Assembly (NCBI RefSeq): GCF_945957265.1 | Contig: NZ_CAMFKO010000024.1 | Span: 1-62,942, forward strand | Length of the DNA stretch: 62,942 nt | Source of the DNA: an uncultured Dechloromonas sp. | Lineage (GTDB): Bacteria > Pseudomonadota > Gammaproteobacteria > Burkholderiales > Rhodocyclaceae | Reading direction: 5' to 3' | Shown here: one piece after another, positions 28,562-37,827 of the stretch | How the letters are laid out: every line of letters begins with the position of its first letter | How positions within the stretch are numbered: the first letter of the stretch is position 1 | The notes under the pieces: model-generated | What the model was told of the DNA's origin: nothing | Databases searched by the model: none | What the model saw: only the letters and a program-made list of their open reading frames with translations | Made by a program: the position numbers and the translations under genes

Positions 28562-29898
28562 CGACCATGACGCCGCCGGAGATCGTTTCCGAACTCGACA
28601 AGCACATCGTCGGCCAGAATGCCGCCAAGAAGGCGGTCGCCATCGCCCTGCGCAACCGCTGGCGGCGCTCGCAGGTGGCCGAGCCGCTGCGCCAGGAAAT
28701 CACGCCGAAGAACATCCTGATGATCGGCCCGACCGGCGTCGGCAAGACCGAAATCGCCCGCCGCCTGGCCCGCCTGGCCAATGCGCCCTTCATCAAGGTC
28801 GAGGCGACGAAATTCACCGAGGTCGGCTATGTCGGCCGCGATGTCGAAACCATCATCCGCGACCTGGTCGAAATGGCCATCAAGTCGGGGCGGGAACGGG
28901 CCATGAAGGGCATGCGCGCCCGCGCCGAGGATGCCGCCGAGGAACGGGTGCTCGATGCCCTGCTGCCGCCGGCGCGCAGCCCCGGTTTCTTTGCCGAGAA
29001 TGCCGAGGCGGCGGGCAGCGAAAACACCACCCGCCAGAAATTCCGCAAGAAGCTGCGCGAGGGCGAACTGGACGACAAGGAAATCGACATCGAGGTCGCC
29101 GCGCCCAACATGCAGGCCGAGATTTTCGCGCCGCCGGGCATGGAGGAACTGACCCAGCAGATCCAGGGCATGTTCCAGAACATGGGCGGCGGCAAGAAAA
29201 AGTCGCGCAAGCTGAAAATCAGCGAAGCCCTCAAGCTGCTCACCGACGAGGAGGCGGCCAGGCTGGTCAATGACGAGGAGGTCAAGCTGGAGGCGGTCAG
29301 GGCGGTCGAGCAGAACGGCATCGTCTTCCTCGACGAAATCGACAAGGTGACCAGCCGCTCCGATGCGCAAGGCGCCGACGTGTCGCGCCAGGGCGTGCAG
29401 CGCGACCTGCTGCCGCTGGTCGAGGGGACGACGGTGTCGACCAAGTACGGCATGATCCGCACCGATCACATCCTGTTCATCGCCTCCGGTGCCTTCCACC
29501 TCTCCAAGCCGTCCGACCTGATCCCGGAATTGCAGGGCCGCTTTCCCATCCGCGTCGAGCTGGATTCGCTGTCGGTGGCCGATTTCGAGTGCATCCTGAC
29601 CCAGACCGATGCCTGCCTGACCAAGCAGTACCAGGCGCTGCTCGAGACCGAGGGCGTCGCCATCGAATTCGCCGACGACGGCATACGCCGCATGGCCGAG
29701 ATCGCTTTCCAGGTGAACGAGAAGACCGAGAACATCGGCGCCCGCCGCCTGCACACGGTGATGGAAAAGCTCCTTGAGGAAGTCTCGTTCACCGCCGGCA
29801 AGGCCGGGCTGGACAAGGTACGCGTCGATACGGCCTACGTTAACGAAAAACTCGGCGAAGTCGCTGCCGACGAGGATCTGTCGCGCTACGTGCTGTAA
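28558..29898 (+). CDS. hslU: HslU, ATPase subunit of the HslVU protease
   Basis: 446 residues, the family length. Walker [15 protein letters not shown], Walker [10 protein letters not shown], the intermediate I-domain (about residues 110-240) and the C-terminal DLSRYVL tail, which docks into HslV, are all present. It unfolds substrates and feeds them to HslV. The start [16 protein letters not shown] overlaps the hslV stop. Confidence 0.97.
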   Translation: MTTMTPPEIVSELDKHIVGQNAAKKAVAIALRNRWRRSQVAEPLRQEITPKNILMIGPTGVGKTEIARRLARLANAPFIKVEATKFTEVGYVGRDVETIIRDLVEMAIKSGRERAMKGMRARAEDAAEERVLDALLPPARSPGFFAENAEAAGSENTTRQKFRKKLREGELDDKEIDIEVAAPNMQAEIFAPPGMEELTQQIQGMFQNMGGGKKKSRKLKISEALKLLTDEEAARLVNDEEVKLEAVRAVEQNGIVFLDEIDKVTSRSDAQGADVSRQGVQRDLLPLVEGTTVSTKYGMIRTDHILFIASGAFHLSKPSDLIPELQGRFPIRVELDSLSVADFECILTQTDACLTKQYQALLETEGVAIEFADDGIRRMAEIAFQVNEKTENIGARRLHTVMEKLLEEVSFTAGKAGLDKVRVDTAYVNEKLGEVAADEDLSRYVL

Positions 29899-29907
29899 CA
29901 GGAAGGA

Positions 29908-29943
29908 ACGGGGCCAGGAGGGATTTCCGATGGCTCCGTTTTC
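29908..29943 (+). terminator. Probable hslU terminator
   Basis: ACGGGGCC (29908-29915) pairs with GGCTCCGT (29932-29939) allowing one G-U pair, followed by TTTTC. The loop is 16 bases, so it is of moderate quality. Confidence 0.5.
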
Positions 29944-29988
29944 GTCGGCAATGCGACATGCCAGCCACCCCTCATTCGAGTAAATTTT

Positions 29989-30876
29989 TTGGACGAGCAA
30001 AGCCTGAGTTTCCGCCTGCTGGCGATCCTGTTTCCCATCTTCGGCATCGTCGCCGCCGGTTATTTCTACGGCCGCAAGCACAAGCCCGAAATGGCAGTGG
30101 CCAACCGGCTGAACATGGATGTCTTCGTGCCGGCCCTGGTTTTTGCCGCGATGGCCGGCAAATCCTTCGACCTGGCGGCTTATGCGCCCCTGGCGCTGGG
30201 CGGCTTCCTGGTGCTCGTGGCTTGCGGCCTGCTCGCCTGGCCGGTCGCCCGCCTGTGCGGCGTGCAGCCGAAGACGCTGGTGCCGCCGATGCTGTTCAAC
30301 AACTCCGGCAACATCGGCTTGCCGCTCGCCGTGCTGGCCTGGGGCGAGCAGGCCTTGCCGGCGGCGGTCATCCTGTTCATGGTCGAGAACACGCTGCACT
30401 TTTCCTTCGGTGCCCGCCTGCTCGATCCGACGACGCGAATCCTGACGCTGTGGCGCATTCCCGTCGTTTTTGCCGCCATTGCCGGGCTGGCGGTGGCGGT
30501 GTTCAAGATACCGATCTGGCAGCCGGCCGTCATTGCCATCAAGATGCTGGGCGACGTCTCGGTGCCGTTGCTGCTCTTTTCGCTCGGCGTCCGCATGACC
30601 GACGTATCGTTCGGTGAGTGGAAGCTGGCGGTCGGCAGCGCGCTGCTGCGGCCTTTGGCGGGCATGGCCATCGCCTATGGCGTGATTGCCCTGCTCGGTC
30701 TGCACGGGCGCGACGCCGCCATGCTGCTGGTGTTCGGCGCCTTGCCGCCGGCCGTGCTCAATTTCCTGTTTGCCGAACGCTACAAGCAGGAGCCGCAGCG
30801 TGTCGCTTCCATCGTGCTGATCGGCAACCTGGCGGCGCTGCTGTTCCTGCCGCTGGCCCTGGCGCTCGTCCTTTAG
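29989..30876 (+). CDS. AEC-family (auxin efflux carrier-like) transporter
   Basis: 295 residues, about ten transmembrane helices in two halves, as in the AEC family of malonate/auxin-type carriers. The central NNSGNIGLPLAVLAWG is the conserved AEC crossover motif. The start is a TTG (LDEQSLSFRLLAILFPI) with weak ribosome signal; no better codon lies before the first helix. Substrate unknown. It converges with hslR, the stops overlapping. Confidence 0.87.
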   Translation: MDEQSLSFRLLAILFPIFGIVAAGYFYGRKHKPEMAVANRLNMDVFVPALVFAAMAGKSFDLAAYAPLALGGFLVLVACGLLAWPVARLCGVQPKTLVPPMLFNNSGNIGLPLAVLAWGEQALPAAVILFMVENTLHFSFGARLLDPTTRILTLWRIPVVFAAIAGLAVAVFKIPIWQPAVIAIKMLGDVSVPLLLFSLGVRMTDVSFGEWKLAVGSALLRPLAGMAIAYGVIALLGLHGRDAAMLLVFGALPPAVLNFLFAERYKQEPQRVASIVLIGNLAALLFLPLALALVL

Positions 30877-31247
30877 CGGCCGAAGCGGTCCAGTTGCCGG
30901 CGATCGCGCTTGGTCGGCCGGCCATGGATGTCGGAGGCCGGTTCGGTCTCGAACTTGCGTCGCATCTGCTCCGCTTCGCGGGCGGCGATGCTGTCCGCGG
31001 TTTCCTCGTAAAGCAGGCGGGCTTCGCTGGCCGGGCCGCGTTTCTCCGACAGGGCGCGGACGACGACCTCCCAGCGGGTTTCGCCGTTGAAGACATCCAG
31101 GCGGTCGCCGATCCTGACGTCACGCGACGCCTTGGTCGGTGCGCCGTTCAGCTTGATCTTGCCGCCGCCGACCGCATCGGTGGCCAGGCTGCGCGTCTTG
31201 AAGAAGCGCGCAGCCCATAGCCACTTGTCGATGCGAATGCCCGTCAA
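30873..31247 (-). CDS. hslR: Hsp15-type ribosome-associated S4 protein (HslR)
   Basis: 124 residues. The N-terminal S4 domain (IRIDKWLWAARFFKTRSLA) binds RNA; the basic tail (KFETEPASDIHGRPTKRDRR) matches Hsp15, which rescues 50S subunits stalled with peptidyl-tRNA after heat shock. The start is TTG, overlapping the lysA stop (TTGA). Its presence close to hslVU, though on the other strand, keeps two heat-shock functions within 3 kb. Confidence 0.85.
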   Translation of the reverse strand: MTGIRIDKWLWAARFFKTRSLATDAVGGGKIKLNGAPTKASRDVRIGDRLDVFNGETRWEVVVRALSEKRGPASEARLLYEETADSIAAREAEQMRRKFETEPASDIHGRPTKRDRRQLDRFGR

Positions 31248-32506
31248 GCCGGCAGGACCTGCTCGCCGGCGTAGAGTTGTTCGACGGTTTCGCGCTGGCG
31301 GATGACATGGACCTGGGCGCCATCGACCATGATTTCGACGGCGCGCGGCCGGGTGTTGTAGTTCGAGGCCATGGCCATGCCGTAGGCGCCGGCCGACATC
31401 ACCGCCAGCAGGTCGCCCGGCTGTACGCAGAGCGGGCGGGCCTGGCCGAGGAAATCGCCGGTTTCGCAGACCGGACCGACCACGTCATAGTCGCGGGTCG
31501 TGCCGGGGCGCGGTACGACCGGGTCGATGTCATGCCACGCCTCGTACAGCGCCGGGCGCATCAGGTCGTTCATCGCGGCATCGATGATGGCGAAATTCTT
31601 GCCTTCGCCTTCCTTCAGGTATTCGATGCAGGTGAGCAGCAGGCCGGCATTGCCGACCAGGCGGCGGCCCGGCTCGAGCACGACCTGCAGGCCGCGGCCA
31701 TTGAGCTTGTCGAGCAGGGGATTCAGGTAGGAAGCGACGGTCGGCTGCACCTGGTCGGCCTTGTACTTGATGCCGAGGCCGCCGCCGAGGTCGAGGTGAT
31801 GAATGCGGATGCCTTCGCCGGCCAGCTGGTCGACCAGCGCCAGGATGCGGTCGAGCGCTTCGACGAAGGGCGAGGGGTCGAGCAGTTGCGAACCGATATG
31901 GCAGTCGATGCCGGCGACCTGGATATTGGGCAGGGCGGCGGCACGACGATAGAGCGCCAGGGCGTCGTCGTAAGCAACGCCGAACTTGGCTTCCTTGAGT
32001 CCGGTCGAGATGTACGGATGCGTCTTCGGATCGACGTTGGGATTGACGCGCAGGCTGATCGGGGCCTGCTTGCCGCACTGGCCGGCCACCTCGTTGAGGC
32101 GTTCCAGTTCCGGAATGGATTCGATGTTGAAGCAGAAGATGCCGACATCGAGCGCCAGCTTCATTTCGGCGGCGGTCTTGCCGACGCCGGAGAAGACGAC
32201 TTTTTGCGGATCGGCGCCGGCCGCCAGCACGCGCTGCAGTTCGCCGCCGGACACGATGTCGAAACCGGCGCCCATGCGGGCAAAGACGTTGAGCACGGCG
32301 AGGCTGGAGTTGGCCTTGACGGCATAGCAGACGAGCGCGCCGCTGCCGGCCGGATGAGCGCCCAGGACATCCTGGAATTCGCGCAGCGACTCGGTCAGCG
32401 CGGCACGGGAATAGACGTAGGCCGGCGTGCCGAACTGTTCGGCGAGGATCGGCAGGGCGATGGATTCGGCGTGCAGGACGCCGTTTTTCAGGGCAAAGTG
32501 GGTCAT
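31244..32506 (-). CDS. lysA: Diaminopimelate decarboxylase
   Basis: 420 residues. Decarboxylates meso-diaminopimelate to lysine using PLP. The PLP lysine is in ALVCYAVKANSS, and the barrel motifs GFDIVSGGELQRVL, HIGSQL, GGGLGIKY and EPGRRLVGNAG are all present; the C-terminal PVCETGDFLG contains the substrate-site cysteine. Its ATG overlaps the lptM stop, an arrangement (lptM-lysA next to cyaY) common in beta- and gammaproteobacteria. Confidence 0.97.
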   Translation of the reverse strand: MTHFALKNGVLHAESIALPILAEQFGTPAYVYSRAALTESLREFQDVLGAHPAGSGALVCYAVKANSSLAVLNVFARMGAGFDIVSGGELQRVLAAGADPQKVVFSGVGKTAAEMKLALDVGIFCFNIESIPELERLNEVAGQCGKQAPISLRVNPNVDPKTHPYISTGLKEAKFGVAYDDALALYRRAAALPNIQVAGIDCHIGSQLLDPSPFVEALDRILALVDQLAGEGIRIHHLDLGGGLGIKYKADQVQPTVASYLNPLLDKLNGRGLQVVLEPGRRLVGNAGLLLTCIEYLKEGEGKNFAIIDAAMNDLMRPALYEAWHDIDPVVPRPGTTRDYDVVGPVCETGDFLGQARPLCVQPGDLLAVMSAGAYGMAMASNYNTRPRAVEIMVDGAQVHVIRQRETVEQLYAGEQVLPA

Positions 32507-32664
32507 TGGGCGTTGGGGCGAGTGGGCGTGCTAACATCCTTGGCAGGTGCCTTGCCGCTGCCCAGCAGCGGCTCCGGCGCCGGGCCGGACGGCCTTTCGA
32601 GCTGGCCTTTCATGCCGCAGGCGGCAAGGCCGAGAATGATCAGCAGGGCAGCGATTCTGGACAT
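32503..32664 (-). CDS. lptM: LptM-type small lipoprotein (YifL family)
   Basis: 53 residues: a signal peptide with lipobox (MSRIAALLIILGLAACGMKG, lipidated cysteine at 16) followed by a short proline-rich tail. It has the size and GxKGxL motif after the cysteine that mark LptM, which helps oxidative maturation of the LPS transporter LptD in E. coli. The stop overlaps the lysA ATG. It was found by reading the leader region of lysA. Confidence 0.85.
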   Translation of the reverse strand: MSRIAALLIILGLAACGMKGQLERPSGPAPEPLLGSGKAPAKDVSTPTRPNAQ

Positions 32665-32705
32665 GTTGGGGACGCTGTCAGCAAAGAGCGGGATGTTAGC
32701 ACACG

Positions 32706-33023
32706 ATGGATGACAAGGATTTCAACCGCCTGGCCGACGCGATGTTGGCCAGGATCGAAGCGGCCCTCGAGGCCAGCGGCGTCGATCTCGATTTCGAACT
32801 GGGGGCGGGAGGCGTGCTGGAAATCGAGTTTGCCGATGACAGCAAGATCATCGTCAATCGGCACGGCGTTAACCAGGAAATCTGGGTCGCTGCCCGCGCC
32901 GGTGGTTTCCATTTTCGCTGGGACGGCGCCGCGTGGCGCGATACGCGGGACAACGCCGAGTTGCTCGGGAAATTGTCCGGGCTCGCCAGCCAGCAGGCCG
33001 GCGAACCCGTGGATCTGCGCTGA
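32706..33023 (+). CDS. cyaY: CyaY, bacterial frataxin
   Basis: 105 residues. The acidic first helix (MDDKDFNRLADAMLARIEAA) and sheet segments GGVLEIEFADDSKIIVNRHG and QEIWVAARAGGFHFRWDG match the frataxin fold. It binds iron and modulates IscS in Fe-S cluster assembly. It is divergent from lptM-lysA and converges with mrcA, stop to stop. Confidence 0.95.
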   Translation: MDDKDFNRLADAMLARIEAALEASGVDLDFELGAGGVLEIEFADDSKIIVNRHGVNQEIWVAARAGGFHFRWDGAAWRDTRDNAELLGKLSGLASQQAGEPVDLR

Positions 33024-35336
33024 TCAGTCGCTGGGCGGCGAGCTGAGGTCGGGCTTGGGCAGCGGCACGGCATCCTGCGATTCTTCCTCGGGGGCGCGCT
33101 CCTTGACGTTCTCGGCATAGACATAGGTCCGTTCCCGTCCTTCGCCGTAGGCAACCAGGCCCTCGGGCGCTTGCTGCGTCTGCATCGGAACATCCTTGAG
33201 GGCGCGGCCCATGTAGCCGATCCAGATCGGTAGCGCGGCGACGCCGCCGGTTTCCCGGTCGCCCAGCTTGCGCGGCTGGTCGAAGCCGATCCAGGCGCAG
33301 CCGGCGACCGTCATCTGGTAGCCGCAGAACCAGGCATCGACATATTCGTTGGTGGTGCCCGTCTTGCCGGCCAGGTCCTGGCGCTTGAGGGCGGCGGATG
33401 CCTTGGCGGCGGTGCCGTAGAGGGTGACGTCACGGAGCATGGTGTCCATCATGAAGGCATTGCGCGGGTCGATGGCGCGAATGGCTTCGTTCCCGGCTTC
33501 GATTTCGGCCGACTGGGCAACGACTTGGTCGCGTTCGTCGCGAATCTCGCGAACGACGAAGGGGTTGACCTTGTAGCCGCCATTGGCAAAGACCGCGTAG
33601 CCGCTCACCATCTGCCACGGCGTGACGGAGCCGGCGCCGAGGGCCATGGTCAGGTAGGGCGGGTGCTTGGCGGCATCGAAGCCGAAGCGCGTTGCGTAGT
33701 CCTGGGCGTAGTTGGTGCCGATGGCTTGCAGGATGCGGATCGAAACCATGTTCTTGGACTTGGCGAGCGCCGTGCGCATCTTCATCGGGCCTTCGTACTT
33801 GCCGTCATAGTTGTGCGGTTCCCACGCCTGGGCGCCGGTCTGGCTGGCGGGGATGGTGATCGGCTCGTCGGCGATCACGCTGCCGGGGCCGAAGCCTTTC
33901 TCCAGCGAGGCCGAATAGATGAAGGGCTTGAAGCTGGAGCCGGGCTGGCGCCAGGCCTGGGTCACGTGGTTGAACTTGTTGCGGTTGAAGTCGAAACCGC
34001 CGACCAGGGCGCGAATGGCGCCATCCTGCGGCGAAATGGCGACGAATGCCGATTCGACTTCCGGCAACTGGCTGATCTGCCAGCTGCCCTTGTCATCCTT
34101 TTGCAGCCGGATGATGGCGCCCCGTTTCAGGCGCTTGTTGGGCGGCGCCTTGTCGTCGAGCATCCTGGCGGCAAACTTGGTTGCGTCGCCGGTCAGGGTG
34201 ACGACCTCGCCGCCCTTGCGGTAGGCGCGTATCTGTTTGCTGTCGGCGGCGAGGACCAGCGCCGGAATCAGGTCGCCGGTATCGGCGATGTCCTGCAGCG
34301 CTTCGTCGATGGCCTCGTCCTGGTCGGACTTGATGTCCTTCATTTCGAGGTAGGACTCGGCGCCCCGGTAGCCGTGTCGCCGGTCGTAATCCATGACGCC
34401 CTTGCGCAGGCTGTTGTAGGCGGCTTCCTGTTCGGCCTTGATGATCGTGGTGTAAACCTTCATGCCGCGGGAGTAGACCTCCTCCGGGAAGCGCTCGGCG
34501 GTGATCTGGCGGGCCATTTCGGCCACGTATTCGGCATGCACGGCGTAGCCGGCGAGCTCGCGCTTGATGACCAGCGGTTCCTTCAGCGCCGCCGCCTGCT
34601 GCGTGTCGGTGATGTAGCCCAGTTCGTGCATGCGGCGCAGCACGTACTGCTGGCGCAGTTTTGCGCGGTTGGGGTTGACCACCGGGTTGTAGGCGGACGG
34701 GGCCTTCGGCAGGCCGGCCAGCATGGCCGCCTCGGCGATCGAGATGTCCTTGAGCGGCTTGCCGAAATAGATCTGGGCGGCCGCTGCGAAGCCGTAGGCA
34801 CGTTGCCCCAGGAATATCTGGTTGATGTAGAGCTCGAAAATCTGATCCTTGCTCAGGTTGCTCTCGATCTTGAACGACAGCAGCGCTTCGTAGAGTTTGC
34901 GGGTGTAGGTCTTTTCCCCGGTCAGGAAGAAATTGCGCGCCACCTGCTGGGTAATCGTCGAAGCGCCCTGGCGCTTGCCTCCCCCCAGCAGGTTGGCGCC
35001 TGCCGCACGCAGGATGCCGGTGTAGTCGATGCCGCCATGCTGGTAGAAACGATCGTCCTCGGCCGACAGGATCGCGTGCTTCAACACCGGCGGGACGTCC
35101 TGGAAGGCGACTACCGCGCGGCGTTCCTCACCATATTCTCCAATCAGGAATCCGTCTGCGGTATAAATGCGGAGTGGAATTTTTGGACGATAATCTGTCA
35201 ATACCTCGAGTGATGGCAAATTCGGGTAGGTCAGGACGAGGATGATCAGGATCATGGCCACGCCCATTGCCGCCAGACCGACCAAAAATATGACGGGATA
35301 AAGAATCAGACGTAGCGTTGGGGGCAGGGTGGGCAC
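33024..35336 (-). CDS. mrcA: Penicillin-binding protein 1A (bifunctional peptidoglycan synthase)
   Basis: 770 residues. One membrane anchor (residues 8-35) is followed by a GT51 glycosyltransferase domain (ILSAEDDRFYQHGGIDYTG, QGASTITQQVARNFF) and a transpeptidase domain with the SxxK motif in PGSSFKPFIYS and KTGTT. An OB-like insert lies between. The start is GTG (VPTLPPTLRL) just after an in-frame TAA; ribosome site is weak. It polymerises and cross-links peptidoglycan in the periplasm. It is divergent from pilM, a common betaproteobacterial arrangement. Confidence 0.95.
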   Translation of the reverse strand: MPTLPPTLRLILYPVIFLVGLAAMGVAMILIILVLTYPNLPSLEVLTDYRPKIPLRIYTADGFLIGEYGEERRAVVAFQDVPPVLKHAILSAEDDRFYQHGGIDYTGILRAAGANLLGGGKRQGASTITQQVARNFFLTGEKTYTRKLYEALLSFKIESNLSKDQIFELYINQIFLGQRAYGFAAAAQIYFGKPLKDISIAEAAMLAGLPKAPSAYNPVVNPNRAKLRQQYVLRRMHELGYITDTQQAAALKEPLVIKRELAGYAVHAEYVAEMARQITAERFPEEVYSRGMKVYTTIIKAEQEAAYNSLRKGVMDYDRRHGYRGAESYLEMKDIKSDQDEAIDEALQDIADTGDLIPALVLAADSKQIRAYRKGGEVVTLTGDATKFAARMLDDKAPPNKRLKRGAIIRLQKDDKGSWQISQLPEVESAFVAISPQDGAIRALVGGFDFNRNKFNHVTQAWRQPGSSFKPFIYSASLEKGFGPGSVIADEPITIPASQTGAQAWEPHNYDGKYEGPMKMRTALAKSKNMVSIRILQAIGTNYAQDYATRFGFDAAKHPPYLTMALGAGSVTPWQMVSGYAVFANGGYKVNPFVVREIRDERDQVVAQSAEIEAGNEAIRAIDPRNAFMMDTMLRDVTLYGTAAKASAALKRQDLAGKTGTTNEYVDAWFCGYQMTVAGCAWIGFDQPRKLGDRETGGVAALPIWIGYMGRALKDVPMQTQQAPEGLVAYGEGRERTYVYAENVKERAPEEESQDAVPLPKPDLSSPPSD

Positions 35337-35368
35337 GGTTTTCAGGCGGGCAAGATGAAGTTGCGCCG

Positions 35369-35374
35369 ATTATA
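35369..35374 (-). promoter_or_regulatory. -10 box of the mrcA promoter
   Basis: A perfect TATAAT on the minus strand lies 33 bases before the mrcA GTG. No good -35 was found at 17 bases. Confidence 0.55.
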
Positions 35375-35404
35375 CGCCGGGCCATATTCCGGCCGTGAAA
35401 ATGC

Positions 35405-35433
35405 TTTACACACCTATAGGTTGTTGCTAGCAT
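35405..35433 (+). promoter_or_regulatory. Probable promoter of pilMNOPQ
   Basis: TTTACA (35405-35410), 17 bases, then TAGCAT (35428-35433). The mRNA would have a leader of about 55 bases, AT-rich compared with the rest of the window. Confidence 0.5.
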
Positions 35434-35495
35434 CTGAAGTGAATTATTGGTTATTTTTGTAACTTCGTAATCCGTAAGGACTTTTTGGGGGTCTG

Positions 35496-36581
35496 GTGGG
35501 CTTCGATATCTCAGCGTTGTTAAATCCTAAGGCGCGCTCCCTTTTCGGCCTGGACATCAGTTCCTCGGCTGTCAAGATGGTCGAGCTGACCGCCAACGGG
35601 AAAGACGGCTATCGCGTCGAGCGCTACACCATCGAGGTGTTGCCCAAGGATGCGGTTTCCGATGGCAATATCGCCAACCTGGACGGTGTGGTCGATTGCG
35701 TCAAGCGTGCCTGGAAGCGCATGGGAACGTCGACACGCAGCGTCGCCATGGCCTTGCCCGGCTCCGCGGTCATTACGAAGAAGATCATCGTGCCGGCCGG
35801 TCTGCGCGACGACGAGCTGGAGGCCCAGGTCGAGACGGAGGCGAATCAGTACATTCCGTTCGCGATCGATGAGGTCAATCTCGATTATCAGGTGCTCGGG
35901 CCTGCTCCCGCCGTGCCCGATGAGCTGGAAGTCCTGATCGCCGCGTCCAAGAAGGAGCGGGTCGAGGATCGTGTCGCGGTTGCCGACGCGGCAGGCTTGA
36001 AGGCGATGGTCGTCGATGTCGAGTCCTTTGCGGCGCTTGCGGCCTTCGAGTTGATCGAGCGCCAGTTGCCGGAAGCGGGCAAGAACCAGGTTGTCGCCTT
36101 GATCGATGCCGGGGCGAACGTCATGAATCTGACGGTCTTGCGCAACGGACAGCAGGTATATGCTCGTGAACAGGCCTTCGGTGGCGGACAGCTGACCCAG
36201 GATATTGCCCGCCACTACGGAATGAGCATCGAAGATGCCGAATCCGCCAAGCGGGCGGGTAATCTGCCCGAAGGGTACGAGGTCGAGTTGCTGAACCCGT
36301 TCATGGAGAACCTTGCGCTCGAGGTCTCCCGGGCGCTGCAGTTTTTCTTCACGTCGACCCAGTACAACCAGGTCGACCATATCGTGCTCGCCGGCGGTTG
36401 CGCCGTCATCCCCGGGATCGATGAGGTCGTTGCCACGCGCACCCAGGTCAATACGCTGATTGCCAATCCCTTCGCCAATATGGTGCTGTCCGATCGGGTG
36501 CGGGCAAAAAGCCTCCTGGCCGACGCCTCGTCCTTGATGGTGGCTTGCGGCCTGGCGCTGCGGAGGTTCGATCCATCATGA
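35496..36581 (+). CDS. pilM: Type IV pilus assembly protein PilM
   Basis: 361 residues from a GTG start. Actin-like (FtsA/Hsp70) ATPase on the cytoplasmic face of the pilus machine; it binds the PilN tail. Phosphate-binding segments FGLDISSSAVKMVEL and LIDAGANVMNLTVL and adenosine motif IVLAGGCAVIPGI are visible. It heads a five-gene alignment-complex operon in which all junctions are 4-base overlaps. Confidence 0.95.
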   Translation: MGFDISALLNPKARSLFGLDISSSAVKMVELTANGKDGYRVERYTIEVLPKDAVSDGNIANLDGVVDCVKRAWKRMGTSTRSVAMALPGSAVITKKIIVPAGLRDDELEAQVETEANQYIPFAIDEVNLDYQVLGPAPAVPDELEVLIAASKKERVEDRVAVADAAGLKAMVVDVESFAALAAFELIERQLPEAGKNQVVALIDAGANVMNLTVLRNGQQVYAREQAFGGGQLTQDIARHYGMSIEDAESAKRAGNLPEGYEVELLNPFMENLALEVSRALQFFFTSTQYNQVDHIVLAGGCAVIPGIDEVVATRTQVNTLIANPFANMVLSDRVRAKSLLADASSLMVACGLALRRFDPS

Positions 36582-37147
36582 TACGCATTAACCTCTTACC
36601 GCATCGCGAAGAAGCCAAGAAGGCCCGGCGCGAGCAGTTTTTCGTGTTGGCCGGGTTGGTGTTCGTGCTCGGCGCCTTGATCGTGTTTGCCGGGTATACG
36701 CTGATCGGCAATGCGATCAGCAACCAGGAAGGGGCCAACAATTTCCTGAAGCAGGAAATCGCCGTCCTCGACAAGCAACTCGATCAGATCAAGCGCCTCA
36801 AGGAACAGACCCAGGCGCTGCTGGCACGCAAGCAGGTCATCGAAAACCTGCAGCGCGACCGCGGTGAAACGGTTTATCTGCTGAGCGAATTGGTCAAGCA
36901 GGTGCCGGAAGGCATCTACCTGAAGTCAGTCAAACAGGATGGCCTGAAGGTCAATCTCGTGGGGCATGCCCAGTCGAATGCGCGTATCTCGGCGTTGATG
37001 CGAAATCTCGACGCCTCGCCGTGGATGGAGCAGCCGCAGTTGATCGAGAGCAAGGCCGTGGTTGTCGGCGGTCGCCGGGTGTACGAGTTCGGCATGAGTT
37101 TCGTGCTCACGCGGGTCAAGCCTGACGACGGGAAGGAGAAAAAATGA
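36578..37147 (+). CDS. pilN: Type IV pilus assembly protein PilN
   Basis: 189 residues. The N-terminal tail MIRINLLPHREEAKKARREQ is the conserved PilM-binding INLLP motif, followed by one membrane helix (residues 23-45) and a periplasmic coiled coil. The ATG overlaps the pilM stop; earlier in-frame codons are within pilM. Confidence 0.95.
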   Translation: MIRINLLPHREEAKKARREQFFVLAGLVFVLGALIVFAGYTLIGNAISNQEGANNFLKQEIAVLDKQLDQIKRLKEQTQALLARKQVIENLQRDRGETVYLLSELVKQVPEGIYLKSVKQDGLKVNLVGHAQSNARISALMRNLDASPWMEQPQLIESKAVVVGGRRVYEFGMSFVLTRVKPDDGKEKK

Positions 37148-37827
37148 ACGTGAAATCCATCTCCTTGCCCAGCATAGACTTCCAGTCTATTGCGGACGAT
37201 TTCCGCTTTATGAACCCGAACGAGCCGGGTTCATGGCCGCTGATTCCCAAGATTTCCGTCTTGCTCGGATTGTTCGTCGCCATCGTGGCGGCGGGCTGGT
37301 GGTTCGTCTGGAACGATCAGTTTGTCGACCTGGAAACAAAGGAACGGGAAGAGCAAACCCTGAAGCAACAATTCCTCGACAAAAAGCGTCAGGCCGTCAA
37401 TTTGGATCTCTATGTCCAGCAACTTGCCGAGATCGATCGTTCTTTTGGCGCTTTGCTCAAGCAATTGCCCGACAAGTCCGAAATCGAGGCGCTATTGATT
37501 GAAATCAACCAGGCGGGTCTGGGGCGCGGGCTGCAGTTCGAACTCTTCAAGCCCGGGCAGGAGCAGGTCAAGGATTTTTATGCCGAGCTTCCCGTGACCG
37601 TAAAAATCAACGGCGGATATCATGATTTCGGGGCTTTCGCCGCCGATATCGCCAAACTTCCCCGTATTGTCACGCTGAACAATATTTCAATCGCCCCGGT
37701 CAAAGAGGGCGGGCAATTGACGCTGGATGCGACGACCAAGACTTTCCGTTATCTCGACGAAGAGGAAATTGCGCGCCAGAAGAAGTCCGAACAGGACAAG
37801 AAGGCAGCACAAGGAGCGAAAAAGTGA
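37144..37827 (+). CDS. pilO: Type IV pilus assembly protein PilO
   Basis: 227 residues. A cytoplasmic stretch, a single helix (IPKISVLLGLFVAIVAAGWW) and a periplasmic coiled coil plus ferredoxin-like domain (ELPVTVKINGGYHDFGAFAA). It pairs with PilN. A Lys-rich tail ends the protein. It overlaps pilN and pilP by four bases each. Confidence 0.94.
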   Translation: MNVKSISLPSIDFQSIADDFRFMNPNEPGSWPLIPKISVLLGLFVAIVAAGWWFVWNDQFVDLETKEREEQTLKQQFLDKKRQAVNLDLYVQQLAEIDRSFGALLKQLPDKSEIEALLIEINQAGLGRGLQFELFKPGQEQVKDFYAELPVTVKINGGYHDFGAFAADIAKLPRIVTLNNISIAPVKEGGQLTLDATTKTFRYLDEEEIARQKKSEQDKKAAQGAKK

